A DNA stretch of 64,000 nucleotides from Chrysomallon squamiferum (Eukaryota; Mollusca; Gastropoda; Neomphalida; Peltospiridae), in contig CM022665.1 in NCBI GenBank assembly GCA_012295275.1, positions 30,135,457-30,199,456 on the forward strand, in the 5' to 3' direction. The notes under the pieces are model-generated. The model ran no database searches. It was not told where the DNA came from and worked only from the letters and a program-made list of their open reading frames with translations. The position numbers and the translations under genes are program-made. This document shows, in pieces, positions 1-42,500 of the stretch (position 1 is the stretch's first letter; each line of letters starts with the position of its first letter).

Positions 1-1509
1 AAAAAATAAAATACACTTTGATTGTCAAATAATCTTTGTTAAAACAAATATATAAATAAACAGATTAAACAAATACAATATAGATTATAATATATGAAAG
101 AGAGAGAAAGAGACAGAGAGAGAGAGAGAAGGAAGATAATGAATATTTCCATTGAATATTATGATGGAATGTATATTATTGTTTAATACTAAGTTACAGA
201 GATAAAATAAGAAAATAATTTTCAATTAAAATAATCCTTGTATCCTTAGGTATATCATTTTATTTACCTGATAGCAATATGTGAACTGCTAAAAATGAGT
301 GTCCACGGTAGATATACCAGTATGGTAAATATCTAAATTAACTCGAATGCTTAAAGGCACGTTATAGTTTTTTTTTATTTACCTGAGATCTTAAATAATT
401 TATAGAATAATACATAATTCGTCACCAGTTAAAAACAGTTTGTGCTTTGAAAGTAATGTTTACAAATAAATCCTACTTAAACAAACACATATCTTGAATT
501 TCAACTAATAACTTAATTCCTTTTAGTTTACAAATTGAAAATTAAAACGAATTCCTTGTCTATTAATATAATTGTTTTGTGAAACAGATGTAGCTTTATT
601 TAATCATTAATTTAAAATTTGACCTAAATAAAATTAACAACAGCAAAAGCCCACTAAAACTCTTATATTAATAAATAATCAACAGCTATGGACAAAATTA
701 ATTAGGAACAAATTAGCCCAAGGCTAATTAGACTGGGGCTACACAAGGCACTGTTTGTGATGCGCCGCACACACGACAGTTTAATTTCAGGGAATATTTT
801 TCAGTTATTTACATAACAAACGTGTGTGTGTGTCTGTAAGTATGTGTATGTATATGTATATGTATTTATATATGTATGTATGCATGTATGTGTATCTGTA
901 TAATTATATGCTTGTACGTACGTGTGTGTGTGTGTGTGGTCGGTATTACAGATTAAAACAATTCCATAACTAGAGCTGTTAAAACACACAGATTTTGGGA
1001 TGAAGGAAATCATCAGAACATGTTTAAATTTAAATCACAGCTACAACAAGTCACAGTTAAGTAAAATCAAACATTACATAGTAATCAGTTAACAGATACA
1101 TCTACGCACAGTAACAACACATATTAAACTACACAGTTATTTGCAGTTAGTATTGCTAGTGATATTGTTAATCTGTTTTACAACAGACTAGTGAACTGGC
1201 CTGGTTATTATTTAGTAAAACGGCTGTATCTCTCATTTACCAGTCCATTATTCTGTATTACTGAATTTCCTCTGTATTGTAGTTCGAAAGTAAAATATAT
1301 TTTTTAATAACTACAGTTAATTTTAAAAAGGAGAAAATATGTTCATTTCTGACAGTACTGTTGTTGTTTTTTTCTCGGTTTTTTTCTTTTCATTATTGTA
1401 TTTAGACGTTAAAATATAATATAGGTATGGGTGTTGAGTAGATGCGGTTGTAGAGGATTGTACATTAGGTTTTCTAACATCGAAGCTGCTCATTGAAGGG
1501 CCAGGTGAA
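1..1509. other. 3' UTR and downstream flank of the LGR gene
   Basis: A+T-rich sequence without coding signal. It includes a short GA run (about 113-129) and a GT/GTAT microsatellite (about 821-940). The proximal part is presumably the receptor 3' UTR. Confidence 0.5.
1303..1308 (-). promoter_or_regulatory. Candidate poly(A) signal of the LGR gene
   Basis: ATTAAA on the minus strand lies about 200 nt past the stop codon. It is a common variant signal, but AATAAA-like words are frequent by chance in this A+T-rich flank, so this is only a candidate. Confidence 0.25.
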
Positions 1510-29729
<28,220 letters not shown>

Positions 29730-29932
29730 GAATTTTAAAGCGTTCGCAGATGTCCAAATTTCAGTGATGAATGTTAAAAGTATTCATGAATCTCCAAATG
29801 TTTCTCAATCTGAAAGTTCATCGTTCAGTATTTTTCTGATAACATATCCGTCGATTTTGTATCAGTGGTTAAAATCAGATAAAGATGTTTTGTTAGCTGT
29901 TTGAATATTTTAGTTACTCTATGACCTCGAAC
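29730..29932 (-). other. LGR 5' UTR part of exon 1 with three short upstream ORFs
   Basis: A good minus-strand acceptor (atattttcag) ends at 29933, so a spliced 5' UTR with an upstream non-coding exon is likely. Upstream ATGs at 29845, 29821 and 29787 each open reading frames of 6, 15 and 8 codons that close before the main ATG. Where transcription starts was not found. Confidence 0.5.
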
Positions 29933-30294
29933 CTGAAAATATAAAAACACAAAAGAAGGGATTTATCAGAAGTTATGGGCAATGAAAGACAAAATATAGA
30001 CTCCTTGAAGCCTTTTAATATAGTTACAGCGCAGACTAAACGATAATTATGTTAGGGTGTTTGACGTAAACTGGATTTTCACAGATTACAGAATAAACGT
30101 AGTTTTACGTTATTTGGAAAATATTGCTTTATAATGGATTATAGTGGTTTAAGTAAATATGCAAACATGCCAACAACAAGAGTTGTTAAATTTCCATTAA
30201 TTAGAATTTAGCAAATATATCTTCTCCTATCAGTATGTATTATCATTTAAAGCGAGCTAACCAACAATGACAGCAGTCAAAAAAAATATTAATA

Positions 30295-30330
<36 letters not shown>

Positions 30331-31890
30331 AAAAAAAATGAAAATAAAAAAAAATAAAATAAAATAAAATAAAATGAAATAAATGTAAAGCTCTCATTAG
30401 AATATAATCCAAAAATGCAAATTAAGTTAAAAAAAAAAAAAAAAAATTAAATACCTTTTTAAAAAAAAAAATGTTCGGAAGTATTACATCTATGACTGTT
30501 TACCAGTTCAGGAAAGCTAGAATATTATATGAATCTTTGTTTCTAAAAAACAAAGATGGAAAAAAATTAAAAAATTAAAAAAACAAACAAACAAACAAAA
30601 CACAACATATGTATAATAAAGCAAACATTAGAAAGATAAAGAAAAAAGCATATTAATCTGAGAAAATTCAGAAGAAGAAAAAAAAAGAAAGAAATAAAAC
30701 AAAAATAAGAAGAAGAAAAAGAAAAGTAAACTAAATACCTTTAATCCAGTGTATTTGCTTAACTATATCTTTCTACCTATTGTAAGTGGTGCTGTTACTA
30801 ATCTAAAGTAAGCTTAGATCCGTCCATCCATCTAAACAGAATAATGTCATAACGCAAATACGTTCTGTCAGCCAGTGTGAACTAACCAAACCCGTAGCTT
30901 GGTCAGTCTATGTAGTTGCTGACTTGAGCCATTGAAAGGGGGTTGGCTGTTAGAATTCTGACGATAATTCGATTTTTCTGTTGATGCGCGCCATGGTAAA
31001 GCGGGAGTTACGCCGTATGATAGGTTTACGAGTGAACCCTTACGAATCCATTATCTAGAATCTTCATAAAATACGTTATTAACAGCTGACCGAATGGCTG
31101 ATTTAAATATCATATTTACATAAACATATACACCAGTTATGTGTATGTATGTGTGTGTGTGTTTGTTTGTGTGTACGTATACATGTAGACATATTTAAAT
31201 AAATAAAAACGTGACGGAGTCTGTTATAAACTAATATATGAATGTATGTATGTTTTATATTTAATCCTTTATACAATATATATTATTCAGGCTGTAGATT
31301 ATGGTTGTGGAATGTGGTTAGTATTTTAATATTTAAACAGATACTTTATCAACATTTTCATTTTCATTTTGTTTATTTTAGACTGGTTTTATTTGTTAGT
31401 TTATATTATTATTGTTATTATTATTATATTATTATTATTATTATTATTATTATTTATGTTTTACTCGTTGGAGTTCGAATCTTTATAAGTACACTCACAC
31501 TAATTACCTTAGAATCATTTTCACAATTACTTTTCTCAAAGTAATTTAAATCGGGGACTGACCCGGCTGCTGAATCAAGTGCCAAAGACAGATACATTTC
31601 ACAATAGGTAGATTTAGTTAAACATTATTCCCCAGAGAAATGCCTATGGAAAGCGAAACAGAGATGCAGCCGTAAAAGAGTTCATTCCTCTTCCATGTAC
31701 CCAATCAGCTATTTTCCCGTTAAAGCCGAAAACATTTCTATATACTTTTGGTACTCGGAAAATGAACATTAATCACCTGTTGATGTTACTGCATAACAAA
31801 ATTTGTGAAATAATAAGAGCAGTTATCTCTTTCATATCTTAGTTGATTTAAAAATGATATATGTATGTTAGAAGCAAATCACACCGACCG

Positions 31891-31893
<3 letters not shown>

Positions 31894-31959
<66 letters not shown>
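31894..31959. repeat. (GA)n microsatellite
   Basis: A pure GA run of about 65 bp. Confidence 0.97.
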
Positions 31960-31962
<3 letters not shown>

Positions 31963-32162
31963 TCTGTATTATTTATTTATTTATTTATTTTAAAGTACTT
32001 GCTAGCAGACATTTTCTGATATTTTGGCTGAGTTGATCCAGTACAGTCCGAGCGCGTATATAGCAATAATATTATAGTAATAAAGAAAGCAGAGAAGGAG
32101 AGAGAGAGAGAGAAAAAAAGCAAAATCATTAAAAAATAAAGAAAAATATAAAATAAAATAGG

Positions 32163-32165
32163 TGA

Positions 32166-32243
<78 letters not shown>
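32163..32243. repeat. (GA)n microsatellite
   Basis: A GA run of about 80 bp with one early interruption; a shorter GA tract lies at about 32098-32113. Confidence 0.97.
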
Positions 32244-32246
<3 letters not shown>

Positions 32247-32614
32247 CGATTATTTACACTCGACATTAATACATGTTTTAGCAGTTCGTTTTCATGATTC
32301 AGGTATTTGGGTTGTAAGAAACAAACAGAGTATAATGCATAATATGTTCATATTTTTACTGTTTTATTAATTAAATATATTATTTGAAACACTTGTTTAT
32401 ATTAAACAGGCGCTGAAGACTGGCAGGATTGTTTCATTGATGCCCCTCATTGTCTGTGGTTCTAGTTTTTCAAAAGTTAATCTTGCTTAACAATAATTAT
32501 ATTTCTCCTTAGCAAAACATTTTGGTTATTGGTACTATGTAAAGCAATATTATTTTGATATTCAGTTAAAAGGAACATTTTAACTTTCTTTCCTTCTTTC
32601 TTTGTTTCTGTATC

Positions 32615-32619
<5 letters not shown>

Positions 32620-32666
<47 letters not shown>
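32620..32666. repeat. (ATT)n microsatellite
   Basis: A pure ATT run. Confidence 0.95.
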
Positions 32667-32667
<1 letters not shown>

Positions 32668-32979
32668 AAAAACATCAAATCAAACAAACAAACAAAAAAG
32701 ACTAATGCCGGTATATATTATATACTATAATAGTATAATTATAGGCCTATTAATATAGTTTAATATTTTTATCTCTGTGACCAATATCTCAATTCATCGT
32801 AACATTGTACAAGTTCATTTATTATTCTTAACTGTCTAGCGAGAACATTATCAACAACAACAACAATTATATTAAAAAAAAAAATAATAATAATAATAAT
32901 TAAAAAAAAAAAAACTAAAGCCCCCCCCATCTGAGTTCTGTTATTATGAGCACTACGGTATCTTCTGTTGCAGTTTCGA

Positions 32980-33010
32980 CATGCGCGTAACTTCAAAGAC
33001 ACTTCCGGGT
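32980..33010 (+). promoter_or_regulatory. Candidate TATA-less promoter of gene 2 (NRF1-like and ETS-like words)
   Basis: CATGCGCG at 32980-32987 resembles half of an NRF1 palindrome. CACTTCCGGGT at 33000-33010 matches the ETS/GABP core CTTCCGG. Both sit 100-130 bp before the start codon in a locally G+C-richer patch. No TATA box is placed between them and the ATG. The assignment rests on word matches only. Confidence 0.4.
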
Positions 33011-33108
33011 TAGTAGCTTCGATCGTCTAGCTTGAGAACAAAACGAAAGCAGTTCATTTTAATGTTTTGTTATTTGTCAGTATCAAACTGACAAAAAAAA
33101 CCTGCATT

Positions 33109-33219
33109 ATGCGGCTATGTTTGGTTGTTTTTATTAGTGTGACATGGTCATTTGTTGACGGACATGCTCGATTTGTTTGTCCAAGGCCACAGAGCCCGAG
33201 ATCCGACATCTACGTTCAG
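33109..33219 (+). CDS. Gene 2 exon 1: signal peptide and N-terminal His motif
   Basis: Encodes residues 1-37. The ATG has A at -3. A 9-codon upstream ORF (33062-33091) precedes it. The exon ends at CAG before gtgggt, phase 0. The likely cleavage site is VDG|HARF. Confidence 0.85.
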
Positions 33220-33540
33220 GTGGGTTGAATAAATTTGCATGCATTAGCTGTTTATTTATCGCTTTATTAATACTTTGTTTCTTATTTAATTAGTAATATT
33301 GTCAAAATTTTATTTCCGTGTTTTAAAACATTTCATGGAAAATGCAAACGGAATATTAAAGCAGTCATCATGCTGCTAAATATGTATGATTATATTTAGG
33401 ATATAATAATAATTATTAATTGGTACTGCAGTCAGCATTGTCTCGGTTCCGGTGATCGATCGCATCACATAATTAAATTAGTCATACATTTATTCATTAA
33501 TAAATTTAATAAAATTGTCATACCGATAATCACTGCATTT

Positions 33541-33590
<50 letters not shown>

Positions 33591-36500
33591 TGATGATGAT
33601 AATCATAATAATAGTATTAGCAATAATAATACTAAAATAATGCATCTTCTATAGTTATATCAGTCTAAATTATTAATTATCAAATATTTATCATTTTCTG
33701 GTTATAATTTTATGTTATTAAAAAATATTGACACTAATAAAGCCATGTTTTGTATTGATGAAATGCATCACTAACCATTTTCTCATGTAATATACTGAAG
33801 TTATCAATTGAAAAATCCAAATAAAATGCCTTCTTCGTTTAATAAGCAGGAGTAACCCCAAAGAGTAACATATATATATATCATGGCCATAATTACATTG
33901 AGGCAAATGCCTCATACTGAAATTGACAGTTTTAGTTATTTTTTATTATTATTTTTTTTTTTTAATTATTATTTTTTACAATTTTATTTAAGAAATATCA
34001 AATATAAATCTCTATTCCGATAGAAATGATATCTACTGAATGAATTTGTTTATGTCTACGGTTACTGTTTGAAGTCTACCAACATCGTTGCAATGAAAGA
34101 TATAACTGACTTAAAAGACATCAGTTTCAAAAAGAGTATAGTTATGGCCATGTATATGTGTGTGTGTGTGTGTATATATATATATAAAAAATTTATCATT
34201 ACACAAAAATATTATAAATATTAATATTTATAATCATGTTTTTAAACAAATATTCCTTTATTCAGATCAGTCTGTATTCCATATACTTCAAAATATTGCT
34301 ACAAAACTTTCAGTGTTGATTTCCATCTTCATTGTATCAGAATTTTTGTTTAAACTTTATTTCCCCTAAAGTCTTGACCCCAATTGTATGTATGTAAAAA
34401 TAACCTACTAAATGCAGCATCTTTTGTCTATAGTGTTCATCTGCATTACTTTATTATCACAAGTAATTTAAACGTGATCATTAATTGCTGTGATTGTCCA
34501 CTGGAAACTATAATGTGGTTGGTAATTACTGTTTTAGCTTCCAGAACATCCCCTTGATGGCCAGTGTGGTTTGGGAAGCACTATCAGCTTTGACTCAGAG
34601 TATATGGAGGTCTCCCCTGGACCATTTACTCTCAAGTTTGAAGAGACTGTGATCCATAAAGGTCTGTTTCTTTTTGTTTTTCATTAAAATTTGTTTTGTT
34701 TTTTATTCTGTGTCTCTATGTTTTTTTGGTTTTTTGGTTTGGATAATAATACTTAGCTTCCACAAAACAACTAGTAAAATGTTTATGTCACAAATAAAAT
34801 TATAATTATTTTCTTAATGTATTATATTTTACAAGTTTTTATTTATTTATTTATGTTTTTTTTTTGTTTTTTTTTGAATTCTCAATAACATTATTTGATT
34901 TGTTCAGGTAATCATATTTTGTTTCTGCAAAACAATCAGGAATTAACAAGATTTTAATGTTGTAAAATACATGTATGTAATATGTGGGTTTTTTTTGTGT
35001 ATGTTTATTTGTTTTTTTTGTTTTGTAATAATGATAGGTTTATTTCAAAAGATCTTGAGTGGTAACAACAACATTCAACAGAACATTTTTATTTTGCTGT
35101 ATGATACTGAAAATAATCACTGGTAGTTACTGAAATTGTCTAACATTAATGCTGTTTTGATTCTAAAGCATATCAGTAAATCTCTTTGCTAGTCTTATTT
35201 GTGTTGCAGATTAAATTGAAATATATTTTGAACAGTTAGAACCCAGACATTTAGTCCAACCCATAGAATATTAACTTTGTTAAAGAATATTTGTTTATTA
35301 AAATAAAAAAAAATAAAACCTTTTAAAATTATATTTCAGAATTATTCCTGTTTTGTATCTGAAATAATAATTATTTCTCATTTATTTACTTAGTTTATAA
35401 CATGTTGTTGCATAAATGTTGCCATTGATTCTCTGTCTGTACCTATATATGAATAATCTATTCTCCACTTGATACACATCTAAATAAATAAAATTATCTC
35501 CATTTCTTCACGAACAAATGAATCAATAAATTAAGCTGGATAAACATAATAAATATTAAAAATTAAAATCCTACCTTCTTTTAGGTACATTGTTGATAGA
35601 ATGTTTTAATCCATAAAACACTTACAGGTGTGCCATGTATGAAAATAATCTTTTAATACATTAACAAAAAACAAAAAACAACCAAACATTATAGCTTTAA
35701 TTTATGGATTGATCAGTCAGTGTGAGAGTGTTTGATTCAGGTTAGAAAAATGGAAAAACACTGACATTAATCTCAGTCACTTTAGACAGATCACTGATAA
35801 GTTTTTCTTGATAACCACTTCAGCATTAGAGAAAACTGCAATCTTTTGAACATTAATTGTTCCAGTATTGTCAGTTTGACTGACATCAGTGAATGTTACA
35901 GTCAGGTTTTTATAACAAGTAAACTGTATTAGTGTTCTCTTTGTTACTTTTAATTGTATTAATTCACCCACATGTTTTCTTGATAAACACCAATGCAGAG
36001 AGTGCAATGGATTTTTAAAAAAATGGTGGATATATTACTGGTCACGGAAGTTAAATAGATTTTGTTGCTATGGCTAGGGAAAGAGTGAGTGAAAGTAGAT
36101 ATCTTGATAAATTACAGAATATGGAATGAAGTTTCAAAATTAAATTGTGTCAAGGCTCACTGAATTGAACTGAATTTAAATAACAAAAACAACAGTAATA
36201 TTAATAATAAAAATAACAACAACAAAAAAGAAGAATAACAATAATGTATCTTAAGACTAAAGACTAGAAGATATGAAATAAAACATTCATTTCTATCTGA
36301 ATAATTTCTATAAAATACCTGAGTGTTTTTGATATCCTATACCTTGAAAGTTGAAACTGTGAAATGTGACCATTCCTGAACACCAGCATTAGACCATTCA
36401 GAAGTGTTAGAAAATTTAGTAATAAATTTAAACGTTTTTTCTTTTTTTGCTAAGAGATTTCAGGTTTTTCTTTGTTACCCCTTATCACTTTCTCCTATCT

Positions 36501-39500
36501 TTCTCAAGGAACTGTTATCTCACGTTTTAATTCCAGTCAAAAATAAAATGCGTTTTTCAGTGACTTAAATGTACTACACAGTTAAGCTGCTGAAGTCACG
36601 TGTCATCATTAACAGCTTAAAATGTATTTAGTATCTCTCTGGGCAACCACACTTGCCAATTAGCAGCAGTAGCAAAAACTGGATATTCTGTTACATCATT
36701 TTATTTTAATTAGATACGTCAACTATTATAGATGCATTTATTACACAGAAAAGAAAAAGAAATTTACTCCAATAATTACACATAGCTTTATATACATGTT
36801 TATGCATATATGTGTGTATAAGTACCTAACTCTTTAAAATAATTTCATGTTATTATATGTATATACTTACAGTGACAATAATATTAAATATAATAATACC
36901 AACTATAATAACAATAGCAATAATAATAATAATAGTAGTAGTAAATAAATTAAGAACAACCTAATAATGATTCCTTCATTAATGTTTAATAATGCCTATT
37001 TTATTGTTTCAAAATAATAAATAAAATTTAAAAAAGATTAAATAAATGAATAAATTTTGATTTAAACCAACCCACCCCAAAAAAAAACAAAAAAAAAACA
37101 ACAGAATAAAAGCAATCAAACAATCAAATGCCAAACCCCTTAATGGATTTTTAAAAAAATATTCTTATTTTCTTTTCTGATAAAAATTTATAAATTAAAA
37201 CAAGTTTTTCCCAGGTACTTTATATTTGAAGGATTGTTAACAGTGTTTACTATATAGATATTATTTATGTTTACGTGATATGCTGATATAATTAATGTGT
37301 TTGATAATCAGTCTGACACAGTCATGGTTCAAAACCCAGGAGACTAACTTGTCCTCAAAACAGAATAATAATATATCAGTATAACTGTTTTAGCAAAACT
37401 GATTATGTTGATACCTGATACATCATTAAATATACCAACTACAGAATTTAGTGCTTGTTAGTATTATAAAGCCACTGAATTCTCATTTGAGTCCAGTTAG
37501 ATACAAACATTTTAAGAATAATTTGAGGTTTTATTTATTTGTTTTATTTTATTTTTATCTTGTCTAATCTTATCTTATATTACTTATCTTATTTAATATA
37601 GCTTTTGCTTCATTCACACTTTTATGAACTCTTAAATTTAAATATTGTTGCATCACTGAAAGTAATATTAAAATAAAAGGTTTAAAAAAAAAAGAAAAAA
37701 AGTACAATTATTGTAAAATCAACTTCCATAGGAACATTTATACTCAGTTAATTTTATGGAAGCTGATTTTACAATAATTGTACTTTTTTTAATTTTTTTA
37801 ATTTTCAAGAATGACTTTCTTCTTTAACTGAAAAAAAGAAGAAAAAGCAAAGGTTATATACCATCAGTGATCAAGAATAGACATTTTAAATTAAGCAAGT
37901 TCTAAACAGAACAAATTGGATTTTGTAAAGTTCTCATGTGAACTGTTGATTTTTGCTACACTATTAATTAAAAGTTCTGCTTCTCCATCAGGCTTGTTAC
38001 ACCTTACAGATAATTTGTAAAACACTGAAATTATTCAGCTGTCTAACTTAACACAAATGACCAAGTGACCGAGTTCTACATTTCTCATATATATTTTCAC
38101 TAATAGATATTTATTCATTAGCTAATCAGGCAGGAATATAAATACACATTTTAATGAGTGATGAAAAGATGTACAAATCTAAATTAGAAAGGTCATCTTT
38201 CCTCAGGTAATCTTGTCTGGTTTGTTTTGTCTGATTTCATTTCAGATATAAACTTGTATTAGTTTTGTTGTTTATCTGGTACAAAAAAAATATTTATGAT
38301 TTGTTAATAAACTATATACATGTACAGAATTTTAAAATATGTCTTTAAATTTTATTTTATTATTATTTTTTTTTTTATCATACTTCTAATTAAATACTTT
38401 AAAAGACACATACACACACACTACATATTCTTAAAATATATGTACAACATAAAAACTCATTTGAACTGACTTCAAATATTTATTTCCTTATTATGATTAA
38501 TACATTTCAAAGCTTGTTTTTCTTTACATGTGAAAGAAAGTTTTGATACAGTTATAAGCTGTTTGTCATAAAGAACTTGTTACTTACATTACAGTGAATA
38601 TGAACAAGCAATAGTGTAATGTCAGGATAGTTTACTTATAATAAAATTTATAATTAGTTTTTGTTAAAACAAAAGACAAGTATTGTGACATGTGACATGT
38701 TTCTTACTACAAAAGTATTAAAAAAAGGGAAAGAGTTTCACTGTATGTGGGTCATGATGATGAATATGTCTCTTGCTTTTCACAGTGTCTCTTGGCTCAC
38801 AGCAAATTTGAAAAAAGAAAACATATTTGCTGAAGGACATTTCATTAGTGATTCTCCGAAGCCTCAGATTCAGACCCTTCTTACTTTTAATGTCTAATTA
38901 TCAGTGCTCATGGAAAAGTCAGGTGCCTTTCATGTAGGTCAGCATAATTGCTTTGGCCAATTCGGACATGCAACTCCACTCAAAGCCTGTCCTCCAGCTT
39001 TGCTGTCTTCACGTCGTCGTAAGAGGAAGATGGAATCCACATTTTTATGCAGATCACAGTTTTCATAACTGATAATGAGCTTGTGATGTACGTTTTTGGC
39101 CCCGGCCTGCTTTTGATCTTTAAGTGTGTCATTATTTTGACTTCTGAAACAATACTATTTACCTCCCAGCACTTTGTTTAGTTTTTCAGTTCTTGTCATT
39201 GGTAAATGAATACATCATTATGTTTAATCTGTCCTTTGATTTATTTTTATTATCTCTGTTTTTTTAAATATATTATTATTCTTTCATGTTTTGATTTTTT
39301 TTCTCTTTAAATTAATTTTATTTTTCACAGTTAAGTGTGAATGGATGAAGGAAATGATGCTTAAAGAAAAGCTGTGATTACTTGTAATATTTAAGCAAGA
39401 ATCTGTTCTAAAGATGAATAAACGTAAAGACTTCATTTCAATGTTATATATAATAAGAATTACTTCAGCCTTCTATCATTAGAAATAGTACAAATAATCA

Positions 39501-42500
39501 GGTGGTTATTTCAGAATTGTGTTACAGAATTACAGTATGCATTTTTCTTTTTCATTAGAAAACTTTATTTAGTTTTGATTATTATAAGGATTTTCTTTTT
39601 TCTTTTCCCATTCTTTTAAAAATGTTTTGCTTCCATATTGAAGGAATTTTTGCTTCTCTCACACCTTTATGAATTCTTTTTGTGGAGGAATTAAATTTAA
39701 AGTAAACGACAGTATGTAATTTTTCATTGAAATGTATAACATTATATTTATAAATCATGTTAATCTGAAATGTTCTTAAGACTGGATACATATTTTTCAT
39801 TCTTTCAGTTATCTGCATATCTTGCTTTGATATCTTTGTCAGTAAGACAATAATTAACAGAGCAACTGTGATGTTTTATTACACACATTTCTACAAAATT
39901 TTAAACAGCTGGATTGTTTTTGAAAAGCAACTTATTCTGTTTTTTCAGATTTAATTGTTTTTCAAATTTAAAGTCAAATGTCTGGATTACTTTGTATATT
40001 TAGCTTATTATTGCTTTATGTGAACCAATATATAGTTATTAAACACTAAAAATATCAGTGATTTGTTTTCCTGTGCTACCAGAAACTCCCCGACAGCTTG
40101 TAACCATGTAATACAGATACAAAGTGTTATGTCAAAAAAATATATTAGATCCGTAGTTATTAAACATAGATTGACTGTTAATTATACAGTTGTTTTACTA
40201 ATAATTGATTTGAATGCAGTTAGAAATATATATATATATATTTCTATGGTGTTATTATTAATATTATTGATAAAAAAAAAATTGTTTAAAATTATTTTAT
40301 TTACCATTATTTTTTGGGCACAGTTTCCAAAACAACACTGAAAATGTCAGCTGTACAATACAACAAAAAGAACAACAAAAATAAAAGAAAGAATAGAGGT
40401 ATAACATGATTTTAATTAATAATAATTTTAAAATGATGCATATTTAAAAGTTTATTTCATAAATAAATATCTTTTATGATATTTGAATTGGATATTCATT
40501 CCAGATTTTCATAAATTAGTTTTGTCATTTACATAAGAAATGTGTACAGTTATAATTTGCAAGTAGGAAATTAATTAATGTTATGAATTCCAATCGGTGA
40601 TATATGTAAAACTAAATCTTTTATACATCTGATCTTCTTATCAAAACACTCTGGACTGATGTAAGATACAGAAATCGACAAACTGACCCATGTGTGTGCT
40701 TGTATTATCAACAATTTATTAAGTTTGGGGATTTCAGAAGCTCAACTGTGAGATGAGAAAAGCCATTTTCAGTGATCTTTTATAGATATACACGTGACAG
40801 GATAATATGAAGAATGCAGGGACATGTATGTATTGAGCCTGCAGCTGAAGTAAATATTGATATTTATTTTCTGTCACATTTCTTGGAGTATGTCTGTGAC
40901 TCTGTCAATAGCCACTTAAATCCAGTTCTCAAGTTAAAATATTACTGGATTACTGTATTAAATTCTCTAAACTCTTTTCAGTGATGTTTCTTCCACATGG
41001 TCAGTGTTTTGACATGTGAAAGGCATAAACTGTTTTGTTCAGCAAAAAGCGAATGTTGGAGAAAATACAAAAATAGTAATCTCTATTCATTATATAATCT
41101 TATATATTTCAACTTGAATTTCTAGTATTGAATAAGACTGAAAATCGCCATTTTTAACTTTGTGTAATATTTGTGATCACTGAAATCAATAATCCATTTC
41201 TTTAAAATATTTTCACTAATTATGCATGATTACTCTTTTCATTTTCAAAATACCTTCATCTGGCTTTGAATAACTGTCCTTCTACATATAAAGACAAAAA
41301 TATTTATTTAATAATCATCATACTGAGTAAATAATAAAATTTTGGTAATTTTTTACTGCAGAAATTAAAATTCTTATATTACTGATAAAATTAATAAAAT
41401 ATTTATGACAATTTTTCACAACAAATTTTAATTGCCTAAATTTCTTGCATAAGTGATAAAACTAATAAAACATTTGAGGAAATATTTCATTACACATTAT
41501 ATCTATACCTTTCTTGTATAATTAATAAAACTAATTTATGAAAAAAATTTCATAACAAATTATAACCATATGAATTTCTTGCATAAGTGATAATATATTT
41601 AAAAGTAACACAATTCTTCAATTTTGATTATAATCGGATCAATCCTCACATTCTGTTTTAATATTTATTTTATTTAAATGATGTGTGTGCAACCTGTATT
41701 TAGTTCAGATATTGCAGCAGCACATTTCAGTAATTTGTTTAAATTATCATGTCATTTTAATGTTTAAAATGGTTGATCTGTTAAATCTTCTTGCTAGAAA
41801 TTGGCTCATTTTAAAACATCATTTATACAGCTCATTGCTTTCACCTGACATGCTGTGCACTTGCAGACACTGTGTGAAAATGTTTTTGCATTGGAAATTA
41901 ATCTTAACACTTGAAAGCAGTGAGGATGGCCTTTCACTGTAATTTAAGAAAGATTTTTTAAATAATATGTTTTTTAACATTTATTTTTTCCAGATAGAAG
42001 TAATTTTTAAAAATACTTCTGAAATCTTTTTATACCTTCCTTTTTTTTCTTCTTCTTAAAAAAAAAAAAAAACAAAAGTTAAAAAGAACAAAAAACCTGA
42101 AAGTAATTAAGACTAAGTAAATTCTTTGAAAATATAATTTTATTTATTTATTTTATATTATCTGAGTTATCACAAATATTTTATTTATTTATTTTTCATT
42201 TATTTAAAAAAAAAGAACTTTAAAAAACCCCAAAACAACAATGACAGAAAGCCCACCCCTCATCTCCATGTAAAAAACAACAAAAACAACCAAAAACATA
42301 ATAATAGAGTAAGCAGCAGTAGAATTGTTATTTTACAGCTGCTCACATTTATCACAAGTATTTTCCCTTAAAATAAATTATAAATAAATGAAAACGCTGC
42401 TTAACAATAACAAGAATGAGAAAACATTATAAAAACAAAAATTATGCCACTTCCTATATATTTAAACACACAAATAATTATTGTGTTACAGTGATCTAAA

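Larger units (their letters stand above)
29933..33108. other. Divergent intergenic region between the LGR and gene 2
   Basis: About 3.2 kb separating two genes transcribed away from each other. It contains A-rich low-complexity sequence (30290-30375, 30430-30730), GT and ATT runs near 31145-31170 and 31405-31455, two long GA runs, an ATT run, and a less A+T-rich patch at about 30940-31060. Upstream non-coding exons of the LGR may lie here. No coding region is seen. Confidence 0.7.

Noticed and set aside
801-1013. 70-residue minus-strand ORF rich in His/Thr/Tyr
   Set aside because: It is a translation of a GT/GTAT microsatellite with no coding signal.
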